DNA from: an uncultured Methylocystaceae bacterium | GTDB lineage: Bacteria; Pseudomonadota; Alphaproteobacteria; Rhizobiales; Beijerinckiaceae | Direction of reading: 5' to 3' | Assembly: GCA_903870245.1 (NCBI GenBank) | Contig: CAIQCB010000013.1 | Coordinates: 1-64,000, forward strand | DNA length: 64,000 nucleotides | Part shown: positions 1 through 12,433 of the stretch, in pieces | Layout of the letters: each line of letters begins with the position of its first letter | Position numbering within the stretch: the stretch's first letter is position 1 | Translations under genes and position numbers: made by a program | Notes under the pieces: generated by a model | What the model was told of the DNA's origin: nothing | The model's input: only the letters and a program-made list of their open reading frames with translations | The model's database searches: none

Positions 1-2
1 AC

Positions 3-176
3 CGAATGGGCCGCAATGTCCTCGCCCATACCGCCGGCGACGCCACCAACGCGGTCCTCGCCGCCGCAGGATACAACTTCCGGCGCCTGCTCAAATGGCT
101 GGCGCTTTTGTGCGCCTTATTGCTGGGCGTCTTCCGTCTAGACGAAAGGTCAGAAAATCATCCCATCGTGGCGTGA
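3..176 (+). mobile_element. C-terminal fragment of IS5-family transposase (truncated by window start)
   Basis: Frame 3 reads R-MGRNVLAHTAGDATNAVLAAAGYNFRRLLKWLALLCALLLGVFRLDERSENHPIVA*, the GRN(Y)LA..GDA.NAVLAAAGYNFRRLL..L ending typical of IS5-family transposases. Confidence 0.7.
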
Positions 177-319
177 AATGCGTTCTTCACGGACGACTAT
201 TTCATTCCGTCTCAGACAATTCCGCGCAATCCGTAACCCATACGCAACCCAAGGCGGCAAGCGTCGCCGCGCCCCGAGAGGGCGTTGCGTTCTACATGCC
301 TGTTTTCCTTTAGGAAAAA

Positions 320-395
<76 letters not shown>

Positions 396-465
396 ATCGA
401 GGGGCGTGAACGCCCTTCGAGGAAGTGCGCCAGTAGCAAATGGCGCGGGTCCTGTCCAGCGCCGA

Positions 466-1032
466 TCAGGGCGATTTTGCCGGCCAGCCGTGGATCGCCC
501 GGACTTTCGTCACCAGATCGGACCATGGCCCCTTGTAGGCGTTGCCGGCCTCCGGCGTCGCGGCCGCCTGTTTGCGGGCGCAAATCTGCCGCGCCTCGGC
601 GTTTTTGGGGCCTTCGACGAGAAAATAAACGGCGTTCAGCCTGAGCGTGGAATAATACTGATTCAGCACGGTTCCGCGTTTCAGCACATTCACGCCCCAG
701 TGGGTCGGGCTGCGGGTCCCGGGGGCGGCGGCTGGCTTGAACCCGAAGCCGTAATCGCCTTCTCCGTTGACCAGATCGAAACGTATGTAACACAGCTCGC
801 CGGCGGGGGCCGGCTGCATCACCGCCTCGCGGGTCACGACTGCGTCCTGATTGTTGTACCGGACTGTCGTGTCGACCGGGTAATGCCACACATCAACCTT
901 GTCGAAATAGTTCAATAATTCAGCTTCATCGCGGTCCATGGTCGACGCGTCTGCGGCGCCAACCGGGCCTGTGGCCCCCAGCGTCAGCAGGCCAATAATC
1001 GTAGCGGCGGCGAGCGGCGTTTTGCGGCCCAT
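466..1032 (-). CDS. hypothetical secreted protein
   Basis: ORF with signal-peptide-like N-terminus MGRKTPLAAATIIGLLTLGATGPVGAADA. Confidence 0.6.
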   Translation of the reverse strand: MGRKTPLAAATIIGLLTLGATGPVGAADASTMDRDEAELLNYFDKVDVWHYPVDTTVRYNNQDAVVTREAVMQPAPAGELCYIRFDLVNGEGDYGFGFKPAAAPGTRSPTHWGVNVLKRGTVLNQYYSTLRLNAVYFLVEGPKNAEARQICARKQAAATPEAGNAYKGPWSDLVTKVRAIHGWPAKSP

Positions 1033-1210
1033 GTCCAATCTCCTTCCCTCGTCTTCCACCGCTGCGGCGGGCCGACGGCTTTGGCTGGGAGTTGGGGGGC
1101 AGGTGCGTTTGCCGCAAGGCCTGCGACATTCTCGCCCGCCGGCGTCGATCCCGCGTCAGCGGGCAAAAAGCGTCCGGCCCCGGCTTCCATCCGGACCTAA
1201 ACCGCGCTAG

Positions 1211-2209
<999 letters not shown>

Positions 2210-2220
2210 GGAGGAAACCC

Positions 2221-2757
2221 ATGACCCTTTACGATCCTCGGACGCCCGATTATGCGTCCGATAGATACGCTTTCAACATCGCCTACGACGAGAAAACCTT
2301 ACGCCGCGCGGTCTCCGGCTTTGTGACGAGCGCGGTATTCCAGGACAACGCCATACGGACCTGTCTGCCGCTCGCCCTGATCCTTCTGGCTTGTGTCGGC
2401 GTATTTTTTGGCGGCGACGCCGAATTAGGGGTCGAGCTGTTCGTGGCCTCCTTTCTTCTGCTTGCGATTTTCCTCCTCGCCGGCTGGCGTATGCACATGC
2501 GAGAATTGCGGCGACGTCTCGCCAGCGGCGGCGGTCGCCATCCGCTCGTGCGCTTGCGCGAGGAGGGCCTTGTGATCGAGTCCGGGCCCTCCACGCCGAT
2601 GATCGAATGGCCCCGCATACTGGAAATCCGCGCGCTGGAAGATGTTTGGCTGCTCATCCTGGCGACAAATCATTTTATCGTTCTGCCTGTGCGCGGCGCG
2701 CCCGGGGAGGCCTTGCGCTTTATTCAGGACAAGGTGCGCGCCGCCCGCGCCGCCTGA
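2221..2757 (+). CDS. YcxB-like domain membrane protein
   Basis: Two TM segments followed by a YcxB-like C-terminal region ([48 protein letters not shown]). Confidence 0.65.
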   Translation: MTLYDPRTPDYASDRYAFNIAYDEKTLRRAVSGFVTSAVFQDNAIRTCLPLALILLACVGVFFGGDAELGVELFVASFLLLAIFLLAGWRMHMRELRRRLASGGGRHPLVRLREEGLVIESGPSTPMIEWPRILEIRALEDVWLLILATNHFIVLPVRGAPGEALRFIQDKVRAARAA

Positions 2758-2998
2758 TGTTTTGTCTGGCGGGCGTGGCGCCGGTCTGCGTCACGCCTGC
2801 CGCGAAACGCCGCAGTTGGCGGCCGTTTCGACACTTGTAATCGCTTCGTCGCCATTCTATTTCGTTATGGTCGAGTTAAGGCCGAACGATCCAGCTTCCC
2901 CGCCGAGAGGCGCGTCGGCCCGTGAGACGTCCTACCCACAAATTCGATCCATCGCGGCCGGGTTCGGCCGCCTTAAACGCTTGTTGGAAGGGCGTCTC

Positions 2999-3208
2999 AT
3001 GAATACCGGCACAGTCAAATGGTTTAATGGTCAGAAGGGCTTTGGTTTTATTCAGCCTGATGGCGGCGGTCAGGACGTTTTCGTCCATATCAGCGCTGTC
3101 GAGCGCGCTGGCATGAGCGGCCTGGCGGAAGGCCAGAAAGTCTCCTACGAATTGATGATCGATCGTCGCAGCGGCAAATCATCCGCCGAAAATCTCAAGG
3201 CGATCTGA
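2999..3208 (+). CDS. cold-shock protein
   Basis: [41 protein letters not shown]1/RNP2 motifs of CspA family. Confidence 0.95.
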   Translation: MNTGTVKWFNGQKGFGFIQPDGGGQDVFVHISAVERAGMSGLAEGQKVSYELMIDRRSGKSSAENLKAI

Positions 3209-3515
3209 TTCATTCCCGGTCTGATTGAGTCAGACAGGGGCTCTGGCGTTTTGTTTTATCGCGCTTTTTTTGCCGAACCGAGTTCCGCTTCGGCGGAAAG
3301 CCCTCCGGGACTTCACGTAAGCATCCCGCCGCCGGCGCGCCGACGGCGGGAATCTGTCAGGCGACCTCGCTCCCGTCGAGTCGTCAGGGCCGCGCCCCCT
3401 GCGGCTTTACCGCCGCTTGACGGCGACCGGCTGTCCATGCCCTTTACGCCCTGTTGATTTTACGCCCGGAGCGCAGGCGCGTCCGCGTATTTAAAGGCGA
3501 GGGGAGACGGCAGGG

Positions 3516-4709
3516 ATGAACATCCACGAATATCAGGCCAAGGCTATTTTGCGCGAATTTGGCGCTCCCGTCGCAGCCGGAGTCCCGGTTCTCAAAGCCG
3601 GGGACGCCGCCGCCGCCGCCCGCCAGCTGCCTGGTCCGGTCTATGTGGTCAAAGCCCAGATCCATGCTGGCGGTCGCGGCAAAGGCAAATTCAGGGAAGC
3701 CTCCGCCGGCGAGCAAGGCGGCGTCCGTATCGCCAAATCGGTCGAGGAGGCTGAAGCCTTCGCCAAACAAATGCTCGGCGCGACGCTGGTGACGCTGCAA
3801 ACCGGCGAGGCTGGCAAGCAGGTCAACCGCCTTTATATCGAAGACGGCGCCGCCATCGACAAGGAATTCTATTTGTCGATGCTGATCGACCGGGCGACCT
3901 CGCGCATTTCCTTCGTCGTTTCGACGGAAGGCGGCATGGACATTGAGAAGGTCGCGCACGACACGCCCGAAAAGATTGTCACTTTCTCGGTTGACCCGGC
4001 CACAGGACTCCTGCCGCATCATGGGCGTCACATCGCCGACGCGCTGGGCCTGAAGGGCGACCTTGCCAAACAGGCGGGCGAGCTTGCGGAAAAACTTTAC
4101 AAGGCTTTTGTCGCCAAAGACATGGAGCTTCTCGAAATCAACCCGCTGATTGTCACGAAGGACGGCAATCTGCGCTGCCTCGACGCCAAGGTGAGTTTCG
4201 AAAACAACGCGCTGTTTCGTCATCCGGAACTTGGTGAATTGCGCGATCTGTCCGAAGAGGACGAGAAGGAGATCGAGGCTTCGAAACACGACCTGGCCTA
4301 TATCTCGCTCGACGGCAATATTGGCTGCATGGTCAATGGCGCGGGTCTCGCCATGGCGACCATGGACATCATCAAGCTCTATGGCGCTTTCCCCGCCAAT
4401 TTTCTTGACGTCGGCGGCGGCGCCACAGCCGAAAAGGTCACAGCCGCTTTCAAAATCATCACGGCCGACCCGAACGTCAAAGGCATTTTGGTCAACATAT
4501 TTGGCGGCATCATGCGCTGCGACACCATCGCCGAAGGCGTGATCGCGGCGGTGAAGGAAGTCGGACTTAAGGTGCCGCTGGTGGTGCGGCTTGAGGGCAC
4601 CAACGTTGATCTGGGGAAAAAGATCATCAGCGAGTCGGGGCTGAACGTCATCCCCGCTGACGATCTGGATGACGCAGCCCAGAAAATCGTGAAAGCCATC
4701 ACAGCCTGA
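3516..4709 (+). CDS. sucC: succinyl-CoA synthetase (ADP-forming) beta subunit
   Basis: [19 protein letters not shown]...[14 protein letters not shown]...[13 protein letters not shown]; full-length ATP-grasp SucC. Confidence 0.93.
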   Translation: MNIHEYQAKAILREFGAPVAAGVPVLKAGDAAAAARQLPGPVYVVKAQIHAGGRGKGKFREASAGEQGGVRIAKSVEEAEAFAKQMLGATLVTLQTGEAGKQVNRLYIEDGAAIDKEFYLSMLIDRATSRISFVVSTEGGMDIEKVAHDTPEKIVTFSVDPATGLLPHHGRHIADALGLKGDLAKQAGELAEKLYKAFVAKDMELLEINPLIVTKDGNLRCLDAKVSFENNALFRHPELGELRDLSEEDEKEIEASKHDLAYISLDGNIGCMVNGAGLAMATMDIIKLYGAFPANFLDVGGGATAEKVTAAFKIITADPNVKGILVNIFGGIMRCDTIAEGVIAAVKEVGLKVPLVVRLEGTNVDLGKKIISESGLNVIPADDLDDAAQKIVKAITA

Positions 4710-4894
4710 TCAAGGTCCGTCGATTAGTCGCCGGCGCGTTTATTCGCCGGCACTTGCGGCGGAGGCCCAAAACGGCCATTTTCAGGGGCAAAAGGTCGCT
4801 TCAGAACCGAGTGTTGGCCGGGGCAGGTCTTATCCACCGGCCATCATCCCCCTACTACCGTCAGGACCCCGCCTTGCGATTGTTCATTCGTTCG

Positions 4895-6625
4895 ATGGCC
4901 CGCCGCCGCTCCGACAGCTTCAGGCGGTTTGCGGAGATCCTCGCCCTGGCCTGCTTAAGCTTGCCGGGGCTTCCAGATCGGGCGGTCATGGCCGCGACGC
5001 CGCTAGATGCGGCAATGTCCCGACCCTTTGAGGTTGGGGCGGGGCTATCAGGCAATTACCTTGCCGCCATCGTCGCCGGTTCCGAGCGCGATACGCTGGC
5101 CGCCGCGACCTTTTTCAACGAAGCCCTGCGAATCGATCCCAAAAATCGCGATTTGATTGATCGCGCCTTCGTCGCCTCTCTCGCCAACGGCGAACTGGAT
5201 CAGGCGGCGCCGCTCGCCCGGCAGGTGCTTGCCCATGATCGCGGCAACGGATTGGCGCGGCTGACTCTGGCCGTGGATCACATCGAAAACAATCGCTGGC
5301 AGGCGGCGCGGACCGAACTGGCGCGCGGCGGCGGCGATCGCAGCAAGGACATTACCTCAACGCTGTTGACCGCATGGACTTTCGCGGGGGTCGGGGACAC
5401 CCGTCGGGCGCTCTCGACGCTCGATACCCTCAAGGAAGATGTCTTTCAGGTCTTCCGGGATTATCACGCTGCGCTGATCGCCGATCTCGGCGGCGACGTC
5501 GCCGAGGCCGAGCGTCGGTTCGCCTCCGCCTATGGCGCCGAGCATAATTTGCTGCGCGTTGTCGACGCCTACGGACGTTTTCTCGCCCGTCATGATCACC
5601 GCGATGAGGCGCGGAAGGTCTACAAGGATTTCGGCGAGTTGTTGCCGAGCCACCCGACTGTCGTCGCAGCCATCGCAGCGCTCGACGCCGGCAAGCCCCT
5701 TCCGCCCTTTATTCAAAACGCCAGACAAGGCGCGGGAGAGGCGTTGTTCGGTTTGGGGTCCTCTGGCGGCCGTCAGGGCGATGAACTTGCTTCCTTGATC
5801 TATCTTCGTCTCGCGCTCAACCTCGCCCCGGAGAATGCGCTGGCGATCATTACGCTCGCGGATGTCTATGAGCGCATGAAACAAACCGGGTCGGCCATCG
5901 ATCTTTACGAAAGCGTGCCGAAAGACGATCCCCTCAGAGTAAACGCCGATGTTCAGGCGGCTTTGTTGCTCGAAACCCTGGGCAAGCCGAAAGAGGCCAC
6001 GGAGCGTCTTGAGAAGGTTGTGGCGGCGCACCCCCTAAACGAAGAGGCGCTCACGGCGCTGGGGAATCTTCAACGATCGCGAAAAATGTTCACGGAGTCG
6101 GCGGACACCTACAGTCGTGTCCTTGCGCTGCAAACCGTGCCCGACAAGAACCAATGGATACTTTATTATTATCGCGGGATCGTGAATGAACGCAGCAAGC
6201 ATTGGCCCCAGGCCGAAGCCGACCTGAAAAAAGCGCTTGAACTGAACCCAGATCAACCGTTGGTGCTGAATTATCTCGGCTATAGCTGGGTCGATCAGGG
6301 CGTCAATCTCGACGAGGCGTTCAAGATGCTTCGCCGTGCGGTCGATTTGCGCCAGCGCGACGGTTATGTGGTCGATAGTCTCGGCTGGGCCTACTACCGT
6401 CTCGGACGTTATGACGACGCCGTTAACGAACTCGAGAAAGCGATCGACCTCAAGCCCTCCGACCCCGTGATCAACGACCATCTTGGGGACGCCTATTGGC
6501 GCGTCGGTCGTAAACTCGAAGCGCAATTCCAGTGGAACCACGCCCGCGATCTTAATCCGGAGCCGGACGAATTGCCCAAAATCCTTGATAAAATCAAAAA
6601 CGGGCTCTCCGACAAACCCACCTGA
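4895..6625 (+). CDS. tetratricopeptide repeat protein
   Basis: ORF 4754-6625 with many TPR motifs (LNYLGYSWVDQGVNLDEAFKMLRRAVDL, DSLGWAYYRLGRYDDAVNELEKAIDL); start taken at MARRRSD with signal-like segment; upstream start possible. Confidence 0.85.
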   Translation: MARRRSDSFRRFAEILALACLSLPGLPDRAVMAATPLDAAMSRPFEVGAGLSGNYLAAIVAGSERDTLAAATFFNEALRIDPKNRDLIDRAFVASLANGELDQAAPLARQVLAHDRGNGLARLTLAVDHIENNRWQAARTELARGGGDRSKDITSTLLTAWTFAGVGDTRRALSTLDTLKEDVFQVFRDYHAALIADLGGDVAEAERRFASAYGAEHNLLRVVDAYGRFLARHDHRDEARKVYKDFGELLPSHPTVVAAIAALDAGKPLPPFIQNARQGAGEALFGLGSSGGRQGDELASLIYLRLALNLAPENALAIITLADVYERMKQTGSAIDLYESVPKDDPLRVNADVQAALLLETLGKPKEATERLEKVVAAHPLNEEALTALGNLQRSRKMFTESADTYSRVLALQTVPDKNQWILYYYRGIVNERSKHWPQAEADLKKALELNPDQPLVLNYLGYSWVDQGVNLDEAFKMLRRAVDLRQRDGYVVDSLGWAYYRLGRYDDAVNELEKAIDLKPSDPVINDHLGDAYWRVGRKLEAQFQWNHARDLNPEPDELPKILDKIKNGLSDKPT

Positions 6626-6632
6626 CGGATTT

Positions 6633-7553
6633 TTATCGCCGCCAGATTTTGCGGATGCTTGACGTGACATCGGCCGGATCGCCTGCGCCGACTTGCGCCG
6701 GCGGGGTTGGCGATTCCGGTTCAGCGGGGGCGTTCAGCGGACCGAGCGCATCGGCGCCGCGCGACGTTTGATCGAAAGCGGCCACTGGCGGTTTACCGCT
6801 CGTGTCATTGTCAGTTTCGTCGCCTGCGGCAGGAGGGTTTGCTCGCGCCACATCCGGCGAGAAATCGGGCGGCGGGATCGTCTCTTGCGGCGAAGGCTTG
6901 CAAATATGACGTCCAGACTTGCCATGCTGCGCCAGGTCGAGATGGATGTGATTGTAATGGAACGCGTTCGATCCCGGCGATAGCACGGTGGTGAAATGGC
7001 CGCAGGAGCCGCGATGGACGTCCATGAGAAAGGCGCGGGCTTGCTCGTCGCCGCGCCACCAGTCGGCGACCAGCGTGATCTGACGACCGTCGGCGAGCAC
7101 GAAGCCGCCGATATCGAGCGCATTGCCGAAGGAATGTTCGGAGAGTTGCGCGCCGCGCTGGTTGTTCATGCCGCGACAGGCGAAGGAGCCCATCGAATTG
7201 ATCTGAACGACGTTTTGGCCAAAGCGAGCCTGCGCCGCCGGCTGCACCACATCGGCGAGCCAGGCGTCGAGTTCCGCGACCATGGAGCAATCGAGCGTCG
7301 CGGCGGCGTTGAAGGCGACAGCGCCGCCCTGCAGGGCCGTCACCCTGAAGGGTTTGGTCAGGCCGCAAATGCCCGGGCCGTCGACCTCATTGGCGAGCGC
7401 GATCCATTCAGAGGGTTGGACGCGTCTTTGGGCGAGGCAAGCATTCTCCGCCTGGGTGCGCCACGCCGGCCGTTGCGGTTTGAACGGCCCGGAACACCCG
7501 GCGAGAGCGACGGCGAGAACGAACCCAGACAGGCGGTGTAACAGGCAGGCCAT
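6633..7553 (-). CDS. extensin-like C-terminal domain lipoprotein
   Basis: Lipobox LAVALAGCSG; extensin-like_C signature SFACRGMNNQRGAQLSEHSFGNALDIGGF...CGHFTTVLSPGSNAFHYNHIHLDLAQHG. Confidence 0.85.
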   Translation of the reverse strand: MACLLHRLSGFVLAVALAGCSGPFKPQRPAWRTQAENACLAQRRVQPSEWIALANEVDGPGICGLTKPFRVTALQGGAVAFNAAATLDCSMVAELDAWLADVVQPAAQARFGQNVVQINSMGSFACRGMNNQRGAQLSEHSFGNALDIGGFVLADGRQITLVADWWRGDEQARAFLMDVHRGSCGHFTTVLSPGSNAFHYNHIHLDLAQHGKSGRHICKPSPQETIPPPDFSPDVARANPPAAGDETDNDTSGKPPVAAFDQTSRGADALGPLNAPAEPESPTPPAQVGAGDPADVTSSIRKIWRR

Positions 7554-7839
7554 GCGCGTGAGCCTGCCGGGGGAGCCGTTAAAACGGCGTCGAAAAATTT
7601 AGTTAACGATATTATTATTTTGGCCGCGTGTGTTGCGGCGCGGCCACGCGCGCACGCTCTCCGCCTTCTTTCATCAACCGTCCGGTTGTTGGCCCTCTCC
7701 CGGAACGCTTTTCACCCAGGGGGAAACCGGGCGCGGCGCAGGAAAGGACGAAATAACGCTAATTAGAGCCTCGATGCGCAAGCTCATGATTCTCGTCCCC
7801 GACCTGTTGGGGGACGATCGACCATAGCCGCCCCTTCGA

Positions 7840-8586
7840 TCAGCCCGACAGCTTCGCCATCAGCGCGTCGGAGATTTCGAAATTGGCGTAGACGTTCTGG
7901 ACGTCGTCGTTATCCTCAAGCGTATTGACCAGTTTGACGATTTTCTCGCCAGCCTCGTCGTCGACCTTGATCGTGTTTTGGGGACGCCAGACCAGAACCG
8001 CCTTGCGCGGATCGCCGAATTTCTCCTCCAGCGCCTTTGAGACATCGCGAAGGGTCTCGACCGACGTGATGATCTCGTGGGTTTCCCCGGCAGAGGCGAC
8101 ATCGTCGGCGCCTGACTCAATCGCCGCCTCCACCATTGCGTCCTCGGAGGCGACCTTTTTGTCGAACTCGATCAGCCCAACCCTGTCGAACATGAAGGAC
8201 ACCGCGCCGGTTTCGGCAAGCGCGCCGCCAGCCTTGGTGAAATAGGAGCGCACCTCGCCCGCCGTGCGGTTGCGATTGTCGGTCAAGGCCTCGATGATGA
8301 CGGCGACCCCGCCGGGGGCATAACCCTCGTAACGCACCTCGTCGTAATTCTCCGCATCGGCGCCGGAAGCCTTCTTGATGGCGCGTTCGATGTTGTCTTT
8401 CGGCATATTTTCCGCCTTGGCGGCGAGCACAGCGGCGCGCAGACGCGCGTTCATGTTGGGGTCTGGCAAACCGGTTTTGGCGGCGACGGTGATTTCGCGG
8501 GCGAGCTTGCTGAAGAGCTTGGAGCGGATGGCGTCCTGCTTGCCCTTCTTGTGCATGATGTTCTTGAATTGACTGTGCCCGGCCAT
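7840..8586 (-). CDS. yebC: YebC/PmpR family transcriptional/translational regulator
   Basis: [72 protein letters not shown]. Confidence 0.95.
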   Translation of the reverse strand: MAGHSQFKNIMHKKGKQDAIRSKLFSKLAREITVAAKTGLPDPNMNARLRAAVLAAKAENMPKDNIERAIKKASGADAENYDEVRYEGYAPGGVAVIIEALTDNRNRTAGEVRSYFTKAGGALAETGAVSFMFDRVGLIEFDKKVASEDAMVEAAIESGADDVASAGETHEIITSVETLRDVSKALEEKFGDPRKAVLVWRPQNTIKVDDEAGEKIVKLVNTLEDNDDVQNVYANFEISDALMAKLSG

Positions 8587-8682
8587 CTTTTTTTGCCCTT
8601 GGTCCTTCCATATACGCCTGAAGCGGCGCGCTCCGCGTGGTATACGCCGGGAGGGTCAGGAAATAAAGAAAAGGGGAAGCAA

Positions 8683-9654
8683 ATGACGGCCCGGCCTGAT
8701 GACCATGACGCCTCTGGTTGCGAGCGTCGACCGCCACAGCCGCCGCATCCCCTTCGTCGCCAGTGTCCCCTGCCGGGAGAGCGGCCAAAGCCAAACCATG
8801 AAGATCCCGCCGCCTCCGAGCGGGTGCGCGCCCTGATCGGGAGCCCGGCCTATCGGGAGGCGGACTCCGATGTCGAATTTCTCAATTCTTCCCTTGCGCG
8901 CGGTCCACGTCTCCAGCTCGATTATCTGAAAGCCGAAACCTTGCTCCAGGCCGAGAGGATCTCCGACGCGATCGTGGTCTTCGGATCCACCCGCCTCGCA
9001 GAACCTCTCGCCGCGCGCGCCAGGCTCGATGCGGCGCGCGCCGTCAGCCATGCCGCGCCCGACGACGTCCGACTGCGTGAAAACGTCGATGTCGCCGAAC
9101 GTTTATTCGAGAAGTCAAGGTATTATGAGGTAGCCCGGGAATTCGGCGCGCTGGTTGGCGCGGCCTGCGACTGTCCCGATGGTCGTCGCCTTGCGATCGT
9201 CACCGGCGGCGGTCCCGGCGTCATGGAAGCGGCCAATCGCGGCGCTTTCGATGTCGGCGCGCCAACGGTCGGATTGAACATATCGCTGCCGCGGGAACAG
9301 TTTCCAAATCCATATCTCTCGCCCCAATTATGCTTGCGTTTTCATTACTTTGCGATCCGAAAGCTGCATCTTGTCCAGCGCGCCCGGGCCTTGGTGGCTT
9401 TTCCGGGCGGCTACGGAACCCTGGACGAATTGTTTGAAACCCTGACGTTGGTTCAGACCCGCAAGATAAGCCCCCTGCCGATTGTTCTGGTCGGCGCGGA
9501 CTTCTGGCGACAAGCCTTCAATGTCGACTTTCTGGTCGCAGAGGGGGTGATCGATCCTGAGGATCGCGAATTGTTCTGGTTCGCCGAAAACGCCGCCGAT
9601 ATCTGGGATGGCATTCTTGACTGGTGGAAGAGGGCGGGCGCGCCCCTGTTCTGA
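8683..9654 (+). CDS. LOG family protein (lysine decarboxylase-like, PGGxGTxxE)
   Basis: GGGPGVMEAANRGA and AFPGGYGTLDELFETLTLVQ motifs; start at MTARPDDHD. Confidence 0.88.
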   Translation: MTARPDDHDASGCERRPPQPPHPLRRQCPLPGERPKPNHEDPAASERVRALIGSPAYREADSDVEFLNSSLARGPRLQLDYLKAETLLQAERISDAIVVFGSTRLAEPLAARARLDAARAVSHAAPDDVRLRENVDVAERLFEKSRYYEVAREFGALVGAACDCPDGRRLAIVTGGGPGVMEAANRGAFDVGAPTVGLNISLPREQFPNPYLSPQLCLRFHYFAIRKLHLVQRARALVAFPGGYGTLDELFETLTLVQTRKISPLPIVLVGADFWRQAFNVDFLVAEGVIDPEDRELFWFAENAADIWDGILDWWKRAGAPLF

Positions 9655-9757
9655 CTTGGGCGGCGGGCGATTTGCGCTCGCCGCCATTGCGTTGCCGTGG
9701 CGGTGCAACTATTTGCAAATGTGGCGGCGCTGCGCCGCACAAAAACGGAGATTTCTT

Positions 9758-10105
9758 ATGAGTTGGCTGAAAGCGATTACGGGGGGCGTGATTGGCGCCG
9801 AGGCGCTGAACCTGATCAAAGCGTATGTCGACCAGCAGGGCGGCCTCGAGGGCGTCGTTAAAAAGATTGAAGCAACTGGTTTTGGACGTGAAGTGAAGTC
9901 GTGGATTTCGACGGACCCGAACAAGCCGCTGAACGAGATCGAAATTGGTCAGGCTCTCGGCATCGACCGCATCAAGGCCGCAGCCAAGGAGGCGGGCGTC
10001 GATCTCGACAAGGCGCGCGACTTGCTTGCGCAGTACCTTCCGATCGCCATCGACACGGCGACGCCAGAGGGCAAATTGCCCCCGAAAGACAAGGACGTCG
10101 CCTGA
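9758..10105 (+). CDS. YidB family protein (DUF937)
   Basis: MSWLKAITGGVIGAEALNLIKAYVDQQGGLEGVVKKIEATGFGREVKSWIS...IEIGQALG. Confidence 0.75.
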   Translation: MSWLKAITGGVIGAEALNLIKAYVDQQGGLEGVVKKIEATGFGREVKSWISTDPNKPLNEIEIGQALGIDRIKAAAKEAGVDLDKARDLLAQYLPIAIDTATPEGKLPPKDKDVA

Positions 10106-10131
10106 CGCCAGCCATGGCTCTTCTGCGCGCG

Positions 10132-10164
10132 GGCCGTCGACGGGATGCGTCGGCGGCCTTTTTT
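10132..10164 (+). terminator. Rho-independent terminator after YidB gene
   Basis: GGCCGTCGAC-loop-GTCGGCGGCC followed by TTTTTT. Confidence 0.65.
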
Positions 10165-10378
10165 GTCGTCAGGACCCTTTTTCGCGCCAGTGCAGCCAGC
10201 CAGACGCCTGCGTGATCCCGCCCGGGGCAATCGGGAAGACGGTCCGTCCGAATCCGGCAAATCGGACGTCGACCTTGCCTCTCACCCGGCGATTTTGTAA
10301 GGCCGAACGACCCATTCGCGTTCTGCGTCCTGATGCTTCCAGCTTCACGCGCTTATGAGCCACGCGAAGACATTTTAG

Positions 10379-11428
<1,050 letters not shown>

Positions 11429-11446
11429 CCCAAGACTGACGACAAA

Positions 11447-12433
11447 ATGAGCACATATGAACGCATCCTGATCACGGGCGGCGGTGGGTTCGTTGGCGCA
11501 CATCTGACGCAGGCGTTGCGCCGGGCGTTTGTCGGCGCAAAAATTGTGGTCGTCGCGCGTCCGGACGAGCGCGTGCGCCTTTCGGATGTGGAGGTCGTGG
11601 TTTGCGATCTGACAGATGAATCGGCGGTCGAGGCAATGGTCGCCGATGTTGCGCCCGATCTCGTGATCCATCTGGCTGCACAAGCGTCTGTGGGCCTGGC
11701 GTCGAAGCTTGTCGCACAGACATGGCGCGTCAATGCGCTTGCTTCGTTTTTTCTCGGCGCCGCCGTCATCCGTCACGCTCCATCCGCCGTTATGTTTTTT
11801 GCATCTTCCGCTAATGTTTATGGCGCGAGTTTCCTTGACGGCGTTCTTTCAGAGGATGCGCCTCTGCAACCCCTCGATATTTACGCCCGTTCCAAGGTCG
11901 CCGCCGAGTATCTGCTCTCCGATCTGTTCAGGGCGGCGGGTCGTCTTGTGATCGTGCGTCCGGTGAATCATTCTGGACCGGGACAGCGCAGCAACGATTT
12001 TGTCTTGCCCTCCTTCGCCGCGCAGGTCGCCGACATCGAAGCAGGACGCGTCGAACCGCGTATGAAGGTTGGCGATCTTTCCCGAATTCGCGACTTTCTG
12101 GATGTTCGCGATGTCGTCGACGCTTACCTGCGACTCATTGTGATGGCGCGTGAATTGCCCGTAAATGTTTCGGTTTTCAATGTCTCTTCCGGCGCGGGTT
12201 ACGCCATAGGCGCGCTGCTCGAAGAGCTTCGGGCGCTGTCGCGCAAGGATTTCGACATTGAAGTCGATCCCGAACGCATGCGCCCTTCCGCTGTCGATAT
12301 CTCCAGAGTCATCTGCGACTCCTCCAGGCTCCGGTCGGCGACGGCCTGGGCGCCGGGTATTCCGATCCGGGAAACGATCCGGGCGTTGCTCGACGAACGA
12401 CGCGCGGAGATTGACGATGGACCTGCATCATGA
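11447..12433 (+). CDS. NAD-dependent epimerase/dehydratase, probable GDP-6-deoxy-D-mannose reductase (Rmd-like)
   Basis: ILITGGGGFVGAHLTQAL, YARSKVAAE catalytic motif, RPVNHSGPGQRSNDFVLPSFAAQ; directly follows gmd. Confidence 0.8.
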   Translation: MSTYERILITGGGGFVGAHLTQALRRAFVGAKIVVVARPDERVRLSDVEVVVCDLTDESAVEAMVADVAPDLVIHLAAQASVGLASKLVAQTWRVNALASFFLGAAVIRHAPSAVMFFASSANVYGASFLDGVLSEDAPLQPLDIYARSKVAAEYLLSDLFRAAGRLVIVRPVNHSGPGQRSNDFVLPSFAAQVADIEAGRVEPRMKVGDLSRIRDFLDVRDVVDAYLRLIVMARELPVNVSVFNVSSGAGYAIGALLEELRALSRKDFDIEVDPERMRPSAVDISRVICDSSRLRSATAWAPGIPIRETIRALLDERRAEIDDGPAS

